From contig CAYJKT010000049.1 of NCBI GenBank assembly GCA_964370775.1, forward strand, positions 1 to 11,450: a stretch of DNA of 11,450 nucleotides, in the 5' to 3' direction. The notes below the pieces were generated by a model, which worked only from the letters and a program-made list of their open reading frames with translations, did no database searches and had not been told where the DNA came from. The DNA comes from SIG603 sp964370775. GTDB lineage: Bacteria; Bacillota; Clostridia; Oscillospirales; Acutalibacteraceae. A program made the position numbers and the translations under genes. Positions 6,275 to 11,450 of the stretch are shown in pieces (the first letter of the stretch is position 1; each line of letters starts with the position of its first letter).

Positions 6275-6868
6275 ATGACACAATCCGATATTATTTTAAA
6301 TATTGCAAAAGAAAATAATGGATTAATTACAGCAAAAATGCTTACAGAACAAAATATTAATAGAGGATTTCTTAAATATCTTTGTGACAAAGGTAAATTA
6401 GAAAAAACATCAAGAGGTGTTTATGTGTTACCTACATCATGGGATGACGAATTTATCAATCTGCAATCAAGGTTTAAAAAGGGTGTGTTCTCTCATGAAA
6501 CAGCTCTATTTTTGCATGATTTAACTGATAGGACACCAATAAATTTTAATATGACATTTCCAGCTGGGTATAATCAAGCAATGGCTAAAAAGCATGATGT
6601 GAAATGTTATCAAAATAAATTAGTTATATATGAAAGTGGAATCATCGAAACACTGACCCCACTTGGAAATAAAGTTAAAGTATACTCAATAGAAAAAACA
6701 TTGTGCGACATCTTGCTTACTCGAAATAAAGTAGATACAGGTGTTATTAGCACAGCATTTAAACGCTATAAAGACTATGCAAATAAAGATATTCCACTGT
6801 TATCACAGTATGCAAAGCTATTAAAAGTGGAAGAAAAAGTTAGAACATACTTGGAGGTTTTACTATGA
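6275..6868 (+). CDS. abiEi: AbiEi-type antitoxin, type IV toxin-antitoxin system
   Basis: A 197-residue protein. Residues about 3-52 form the winged helix-turn-helix typical of AbiEi antitoxins (SDIILNIAKENNGLIT ... LEKTSRGVYVLP). The rest, from SHETALFLHDLTDRTP to ETLTPLGNKVKVYSIEKTLCD, matches the AbiEi C-terminal antitoxin domain. In this type IV system the antitoxin does not bind the toxin directly; the C-terminal domain counteracts it while the N-terminal domain represses the operon. GGTGGTGAT (6262-6270) is an excellent ribosome binding site for ATG 6275. An in-frame TTG at 6260 would sit on that site and is unlikely to be the start. The stop overlaps the toxin start as ATGA, so the two are translationally coupled. 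Family confidence is high. Confidence 0.88.
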   Translation: MTQSDIILNIAKENNGLITAKMLTEQNINRGFLKYLCDKGKLEKTSRGVYVLPTSWDDEFINLQSRFKKGVFSHETALFLHDLTDRTPINFNMTFPAGYNQAMAKKHDVKCYQNKLVIYESGIIETLTPLGNKVKVYSIEKTLCDILLTRNKVDTGVISTAFKRYKDYANKDIPLLSQYAKLLKVEEKVRTYLEVLL

Positions 6869-7707
6869 AAAATGCAATGCAGCTAAAAGCGATAATTAAA
6901 AATATCGCTAAGGAAAATTCTATTTCAGCACAAATCGTAATGCAAAACTATATGCTCGAAAGATTTTTAGAGAGAATCTCTTTATCGAAATACAAAGCAA
7001 GCTTTATCTTAAAAGGCGGGTTTTTAATAGCAGCAATGGTAGGACTTGATAGTAGAGCAACCATGGATATTGATGCTACAATTAAAGGAATTCCAGTTAA
7101 TGAAGCGCAAATTATGCAGATGTTTAAAGAAATTTCAGATATTAAAATTGATGATAGTGTAGAGTTTGAAGTGCTTGGAATTGCTGAAATTAGAGAGTCT
7201 GATGAATATAGTGGTTTTAGGGTTTCGCTAAGAGCAAACTATCCACCTATGGCGATACCTTTAAAACTTGATATAACAACAGGAGATAAAATCACGCCAA
7301 GAGAGATTGAATATAATTTTAAGTTGCTTACTGAGGATAGAACTATAAGTATTTTAGCTTATAATATCGAAACAATTTTAGCAGAAAAGCTTGAAACGAT
7401 TATCTCAAGAGCCGACCTAAATACTCGACTAAGAGATTATTATGATGTTTACATACTCAGTAAATTGCAGAATGAAAATATAGATTTAGGAACACTTAAA
7501 TCTGCCTTTTATGCCACTTGCGAAAAGAGAAACTCTTCTCATCTAATAGAGCGAAGCAGTGAAATTTTGCAGATGATTATAGATAGTAAGGCTATGAATG
7601 ATAGATGGGAAATATATCAAAGGGATTTTAGCTATGCAAAAGAGATAAGTTTTATGGATACTTATGAGAGCATTTCAAAATTGTTAGGTGATATAATTGG
7701 TTTATAG
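6865..7707 (+). CDS. abiEii: AbiEii-type nucleotidyltransferase toxin
   Basis: A 280-residue protein of the AbiEii/COG2253 nucleotidyltransferase family, the toxin that causes growth arrest in phage abortive infection. The core runs from ILKGGFLIA (K50-G51-G52) through the metal-binding TMDIDATIKG (D68 and D70). Downstream come LKLDITTGD (D136) and the conserved LAEKLE segment (K175), the remaining family motifs. RDYYDVYIL matches the family C-terminal helix. Relatives transfer nucleotides, and AbiEii is reported to bind GTP. The start overlaps the antitoxin stop by 4 bases and uses TTGGAGG (6851-6857). All motifs are present, so the toxin looks intact. A terminator follows within 30 bp, closing a two-gene operon. 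Confidence 0.9.
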   Translation: MKNAMQLKAIIKNIAKENSISAQIVMQNYMLERFLERISLSKYKASFILKGGFLIAAMVGLDSRATMDIDATIKGIPVNEAQIMQMFKEISDIKIDDSVEFEVLGIAEIRESDEYSGFRVSLRANYPPMAIPLKLDITTGDKITPREIEYNFKLLTEDRTISILAYNIETILAEKLETIISRADLNTRLRDYYDVYILSKLQNENIDLGTLKSAFYATCEKRNSSHLIERSSEILQMIIDSKAMNDRWEIYQRDFSYAKEISFMDTYESISKLLGDIIGL

Positions 7708-7735
7708 AGAAAAGATAGGTTAAATGTTTTGGGGG

Positions 7736-7767
7736 TGCAAGTGGATTTATATTCACTTGCATTTTTT
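7736..7767 (+). terminator. intrinsic terminator of the abiE operon
   Basis: TGCAAGTGGA (7736-7745) pairs with TTCACTTGCA (7752-7761) with one G-U pair, closing a 6-base loop. It is followed by T6. It separates the toxin-antitoxin operon from the ATPase-HNH operon. Confidence 0.85.
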
Positions 7768-7797
7768 ATATAGTAATATCAAACTAATAAATTATTA

Positions 7798-7825
7798 TTG
7801 AAAAAAGTATTATTTATGATAAAAT
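7798..7825 (+). promoter_or_regulatory. probable promoter of the ATPase-HNH operon
   Basis: TTGAAA (7798-7803), a 16-bp spacer and TAAAAT (7820-7825) lie 50 bp before the start codon. A second option is an extended -10, TGCTATAAT at 7854-7862, but its transcript would start at or inside the ribosome binding site, so I favour the first. Confidence 0.5.
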
Positions 7826-7875
7826 AAGTTTATACAATACAGATATCAAAATTTGCTATAATGGTAGGTGTAGTT

Positions 7876-9843
7876 ATGGAATTACTTTATGTATGGATTT
7901 ATAAGAGTGATAATGGTGTAATAAATAATAGAGGTTTCAATTTTTCGAGAGATTATGATATTACGAGTGATTTTACTAATTCAACGTTGACTATAACTCT
8001 TACAGAAAGAACAAATGTATTTAGATATCCGAGTGAGAATATCGTTAATATCTCTGCGATTGTAGGTGAAAATGGCTCTGGAAAAAGTACAGTTATGCGT
8101 CAGCTAAGAAATGATAATAAACATGTTCTATTACTTTTTAAAGATGGTGAAAAATATTACATCAGCCACGACACAAGCAGATCAGACATTAACAAAAATG
8201 TCAAAGTTATTGTTAATAAAAAAGGAGTAACATTTAAGAGTTTAGAAAATAACAAAGTTTCATTTTTATACTATTCAGGTGCTTTATTGAATGAAGTAGA
8301 ATCTGTCAGTTTAAAAAACAATACCATAGATATTATAGATAATTCTAACTTTGCGTTATATAAGAGGTTAATAAACGACAATACTTTCAATACACAAAGT
8401 CAACAAAATGTAAGTTTGGGTTATCTTGAAAGTTTAATAGATATAAACAATATCATCTTTTACAATGAAAACAGTGCATTTATTGAAGACAATACAGAAA
8501 TAAAGTTTGACAGAATTAAAATCGACTTCAATTCCCATAACTTTTTTGACGATTACACCAAAAAAAACAATGGATATAATAATTATAAAGAAGTTATAGA
8601 TAAAGTGAGCGAATGGATACCTAAAGATATAATAACGACAATAAAAAAATATTATTATAATACCAAAACAAAATTGACCTTAACAGCTAACAATAACGAG
8701 CTAAACAATAAAGATAAAACAAAAATCAAAAATTTATTTTATACTAATTTGTTGGTAAATTTCTTATTTGACTTAACTAAGAAACATCAAAATTGTATTG
8801 TGGATTTTGAAAATAATGACACAAGCAAGTTGAATTTAAAGGACGTAAACATAGGTAATTTTGAGCAAAAAATAGATGGAATTTTAGGCTTGTTTAATCT
8901 AAGAAGAGAGAAGCCGTTAAATTATAATGCAGATACTTATATTAATATCGCAAAAGTAATTAAAGATATAAATTTAGATATAAAACAACAATGTATTTAT
9001 ACAGACTTTTCCTCTCTTAAAAAATTGATTGATGTATTATATGAATCAAAATTACTAAATATATTCAAATATACATCAATCAATGAAGAGTTTAATGGTA
9101 TTATTTTTTCTACAGGTGAACAGCAATTTTTTTCTCTTTTGTCTAGAATTGATATGTGTTTCAATAGTGCTTATTACAATTCAAATCCTCCAAAAAGCTA
9201 TATCTCTAATTATGTGATATTGCTTGATGAACCAGAAACACATTTCCACCCAGAATGGATAAGGAAATTTATTAGCATTTTAATTGATTATATTAAAACA
9301 ATCAATGACAAAAAAATCCACAATGACAAAAAAATCCAAGTAATTATTGCTACAAACAACCCAATTCTAATTGGTGATATACCGTCACAGCATATATCTA
9401 TTTTAAGCAAAGATAAAGACGGTACGTTTGGAACAAAAGAAACTTTTTCTCAAAATATTCATACAATTTTGAAAGATTCTTTTTTCATGAAAAATACATT
9501 TGGAGAGTTTTCGTCAGACTACATAAATAAACTAAATGAGTTTTTAACCAATGAAATTAAAGAAGCTAAAGCAAATATCAATAAAGAAAAATCAATTAAT
9601 GAAAAATTCAATGATTTATTTAAAGATTATATATCTGAAAAAGAGGATTTTGAGGATAATAACAAAAAATATCATTTCCTTAAAAATATGATTAGTTTTA
9701 TAGGCGAACCAATACTGAAAAAGCATTTTGAGAGCCTTTTGGAGCGTTGGGCGTTAGATAATAATTTGAACGAACAACTTATTAACTTCTATCAACAAAA
9801 AAACAAAGAGTTAGAAGGTGAACAAAATGATAAAACTAAGTAA
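7876..9843 (+). CDS. ABC/SMC-type ATPase of a two-gene defence module (PtuA-like)
   Basis: A soluble protein of about 655 residues with a split ABC-type ATPase head. Walker A is GENGSGKST (64-72). After a long insertion of over 300 residues that is rich in Asn, Lys and Ile come the signature STGEQQ (412-417) and Walker B VILLDEPETHFHP (D451, E452). The switch region reads ATNNP (492-496), where related proteins usually have ATHSP. The C-terminal 120 residues are charged and probably coiled. Such heads dimerise on ATP and license a partner effector; the next gene is an HNH nuclease, as in Septu PtuA/PtuB. I chose ATG 7876 because TAGGTG (7865-7870) precedes it; ATG 7861 would overlap a possible -10 box. 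Base composition is clearly more AT-rich than the left-hand genes. Exact family is not certain. Confidence 0.8.
   Translation: MELLYVWIYKSDNGVINNRGFNFSRDYDITSDFTNSTLTITLTERTNVFRYPSENIVNISAIVGENGSGKSTVMRQLRNDNKHVLLLFKDGEKYYISHDTSRSDINKNVKVIVNKKGVTFKSLENNKVSFLYYSGALLNEVESVSLKNNTIDIIDNSNFALYKRLINDNTFNTQSQQNVSLGYLESLIDINNIIFYNENSAFIEDNTEIKFDRIKIDFNSHNFFDDYTKKNNGYNNYKEVIDKVSEWIPKDIITTIKKYYYNTKTKLTLTANNNELNNKDKTKIKNLFYTNLLVNFLFDLTKKHQNCIVDFENNDTSKLNLKDVNIGNFEQKIDGILGLFNLRREKPLNYNADTYINIAKVIKDINLDIKQQCIYTDFSSLKKLIDVLYESKLLNIFKYTSINEEFNGIIFSTGEQQFFSLLSRIDMCFNSAYYNSNPPKSYISNYVILLDEPETHFHPEWIRKFISILIDYIKTINDKKIHNDKKIQVIIATNNPILIGDIPSQHISILSKDKDGTFGTKETFSQNIHTILKDSFFMKNTFGEFSSDYINKLNEFLTNEIKEAKANINKEKSINEKFNDLFKDYISEKEDFEDNNKKYHFLKNMISFIGEPILKKHFESLLERWALDNNLNEQLINFYQQKNKELEGEQNDKTK
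9303..9338 (+). repeat. perfect 18-bp tandem duplication inside the ATPase gene
   Basis: CAATGACAAAAAAATCCA occurs twice back to back (9303-9320 and 9321-9338). It keeps frame and encodes NDKKIH-NDKKIQ (residues 477-488) between Walker B and the switch strand. It looks like a recent slippage event at A7 runs. Confidence 0.85.
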
Positions 9844-11100
9844 TATCGTTAAGACATCTGGTAAGGAACTGCATAATCATGATAGCATAATAGAAGTTTA
9901 TGATAAGCTTTGTGAGTTAGTATTTAATAAGTGTGAAAAATTCGNNNNNNNNNNNNNNNNNNNNNNNNNNNNNNNNNNNNNNNNNNNNNNNNNNNNNNNN
10001 NNNNNNNNNNNNNNNNNNNNNNNNNNNNNNNNNNNNNNNNNNNNATAGAAGTTTATGATAAGCTTTGTGAGTTAGTATTTAATAAGTGTGAAAAATTCGA
10101 TAAAAAACTTACATATAAAAAACCTAATTCTTCTGAATATCACGATATAACAGAGGAAATTCTCAAAGAATTTTTAATTTCTAAAGATTTTTATAATTAT
10201 GAATTTGAGTTTGAGGGAGTTGATATAGATAAGTCTATATCAAATGATTTAAAACATATTCTCGCTTGTAAAGGCAACACCTTAATAAAAAATATTGATA
10301 TTTCAGAAACGCTACAAAATAAAAAAGTAAAAGAAAATTTTGATGAGTTTTGGAAATCATATGGAAAGTCAAAGTTGTCACTAAAACTCAAAAAACAGTT
10401 TATTCAAACGTATTATCCAGATTACGAAAAAATAATATACGCAAATATATTCGACTATAACCTACTACAAAATGAGATTGGTGAGAATAAAATGCGTGAC
10501 ATCATTCTAAGTAGTGTAGACATAAGCGTATGTCCATACTGTAACAGAAACTACATAAACTGGTTTGACGATGAAGACAAAAGAAGGAGTAGTGCAGATG
10601 CTGACCACTTCTATATTAAGTTGAAAAATCCTTATTATGCTCTTTGCCTGTATAATTTGATTCCTTCATGTAATGTGTGTAATAGTAGAACCAAAGGTGT
10701 AAAAGATATGAATGTAGACTCACACGTATACCCTTATGATAATAGTTTTGAAAATAAAACATATTTTGAAATTAAGAATTTACCACAATGTATAACCGAC
10801 AAAGATACTCCAGAAATAGGCTTTGATAACCAAATAGATGAAAAGGTAAGTAGGAACATAAGGGATTTTAAAATAGAAGAATTATATCAAATTCATTCCT
10901 CTTACTGTCAAGATTTAATTGACAAAGCAGTGATTTATAATGAGTCTTACAATGAAGAATTAAATAAAATTCTTCAAACACCTATTAAATCTTTAGTATT
11001 TGGAGAAGAGCTTACAGAAGATAATTTTAGACATATCGCACTCGGTAAATTAAAGAGAGACTTATTGATTCAGTTGGGTATTTATAGTAAACCCAAATAG
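9827..11100 (+). CDS. HNH endonuclease partner of the ATPase (PtuB-like), interrupted by an assembly gap
   Basis: The start is ATG 9827 with AAGGTGA (9815-9821), overlapping the ATPase gene by 17 bp, so the two are coupled. As written, the frame is broken by 100 Ns and a repeated 55-bp block. Deleting 9945-10099 gives one open frame of 372 residues. In that numbering the nuclease core is C184-P-Y-C187, D208-H209 in ADADHF, N225 in LYNLIPSC, C230 and C233 of CNVCN, and N234. This is the beta-beta-alpha metal fold with a four-cysteine zinc site and a catalytic His. The N-terminal 180 residues are charged and likely contact the ATPase; the C-terminal 130 have no recognised motif. An ATPase plus HNH pair is the Septu layout, where the nuclease cleaves nucleic acid during phage infection. 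Reconstruction is firm; subfamily is not. Confidence 0.8.
9945..10044. other. 100-N scaffold gap
   Basis: Exactly 100 Ns, a standard placeholder of unknown size. The 55 bases before it (9890-9944) are identical to the 55 after it (10045-10099), so the true gap is an overlap and nothing is missing. Confidence 0.9.
10045..10099 (+). repeat. duplicated contig end (assembly artefact)
   Basis: An exact copy of 9890-9944. Removing it with the Ns restores the nuclease reading frame, which is the sign of overlapping contig ends rather than a real repeat. Confidence 0.85.
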
Positions 11101-11111
11101 TATAAAAAAAT

Positions 11112-11153
11112 AAAAGCATGAGTGTTTATAAGAATACAAATACTCATGCTTTT
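11112..11153. terminator. bidirectional terminator between the HNH gene and the regulator gene
   Basis: AAAAGCATGAGT (11112-11123) pairs perfectly with ACTCATGCTTTT (11142-11153), with further imperfect pairing inside the 18-base loop. T runs flank it on both strands. It starts 11 bases after the HNH stop and ends 2 bases before the stop of the convergent gene. Confidence 0.85.
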
Positions 11154-11155
11154 AG

Positions 11156-11434
11156 TCAATTGTTATTAAAATATTTTATCAAGTTTGTAACTATAGATTT
11201 TTCTTCGTCATTTAAACTTTGAATGTTAATAGTTTCAGTCGTGTCTACACCTAAAATGTAGTCTGTTGATACTTTAAATAAATTAGAAAGTTCAACGATA
11301 TATTGAGTAGATGGTACAGATATGCCCATCTCCCATGCATTTACGCTGGAGCGAGTAATATTGAGTTTTTGCGCCAATTGTGTTTGTGTATATGAATTAC
11401 GCTCTCTTAAAAGCTTTAATCTTTCAGCAATCAT
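11156..11434 (-). CDS. XRE-family helix-turn-helix transcriptional regulator
   Basis: A 92-residue protein. Residues about 4-60 form a Cro/C1-type DNA-binding domain: RLKLLRERNSYTQTQLAQKL, then the recognition helix region TRSSVNAWEMG, then PSTQYIVELSNLFKVSTDYILG, the usual end of such domains. The short tail, ending SLNDEEKSIVTNLIKYFNNN, is a probable dimerisation helix of the kind seen in phage and mobile-element repressors. GAGGTGAT (11438-11445) lies 3 bases before the ATG and supports the start. It is convergent with the HNH gene and shares its terminator. Its own promoter and targets lie beyond the window, so whether it controls the defence genes or an element maintenance module cannot be told. 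Confidence 0.9.
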   Translation of the reverse strand: MIAERLKLLRERNSYTQTQLAQKLNITRSSVNAWEMGISVPSTQYIVELSNLFKVSTDYILGVDTTETINIQSLNDEEKSIVTNLIKYFNNN

Positions 11435-11450
11435 TGTATCACCTCGTATA

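Noticed and set aside
7708..11100. Retron carrying the ATPase-HNH effector pair
   Set aside because: Type I-A retrons pair the same effectors with a reverse transcriptase and a structured RNA; neither is present within the window.

Overview
The window looks like chromosomal DNA of a low-GC Gram-positive bacterium, most likely a clostridial (gut-type) Firmicute. It is strongly AT-rich, has sigma-A style promoters with 17-bp spacers, strong AGGAGG/GGTGAT ribosome binding sites and intrinsic terminators, and carries a Gram-positive type lipoprotein. A run of exactly 100 Ns flanked by an identical 55-bp sequence shows that it is a scaffold of short-read contigs, perhaps metagenomic.

Left part (1-5915) is ordinary chromosome. 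A GH31 alpha-xylosidase of the YicI type lies on the minus strand (56-2371) behind a near-consensus promoter, and an inverted repeat covers its ribosome binding site. Divergent from it is a lipoprotein of unknown function (2582-3268) ending in a strong hairpin. After a 339-bp gene-free stretch come a SAM-dependent methyltransferase (3608-4393), a small P-loop kinase-like protein (4398-4955) and a 50-residue remnant of a zinc-dependent phospholipase C-like protein (4965-5117), tightly spaced like one operon. A HAD-type phosphatase-like protein follows (5186-5878).

The boundary lies at 5888-6140. A minus-strand tRNA 3' end (T arm, acceptor strand, CCA; 5916 to about 5962) sits beside its terminator but has no matching 5' half. 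This is the footprint expected where an integrative element entered a tRNA gene. Just inside are an orphan hairpin terminator and four GTCA elements spaced 10-11 bp apart, which look like recombinase arm sites. No integrase gene is in the window.

Right part (6200-11434) is a defence-type cargo. AbiEi/AbiEii (6275-7707), a type IV toxin-antitoxin pair, is driven by a consensus promoter embedded in a 41-bp inverted repeat that probably serves as its autoregulatory operator. Next comes a two-gene operon: an ABC/SMC-type ATPase of about 655 residues (7876-9843) overlapping an HNH nuclease (9827-11100). This is the layout of Septu (PtuA/PtuB), but the proteins may form a divergent variant. The HNH gene appears broken by the N gap; removing the gap and the duplicated 55 bp restores one uninterrupted 372-codon frame. 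A convergent XRE-type regulator (11156-11434) shares a bidirectional terminator with the HNH gene.

The most notable points are the ATPase-HNH pair beside AbiE in a probable tRNA-integrated element, the long operator at abiE, and the assembly artefact inside the nuclease gene.
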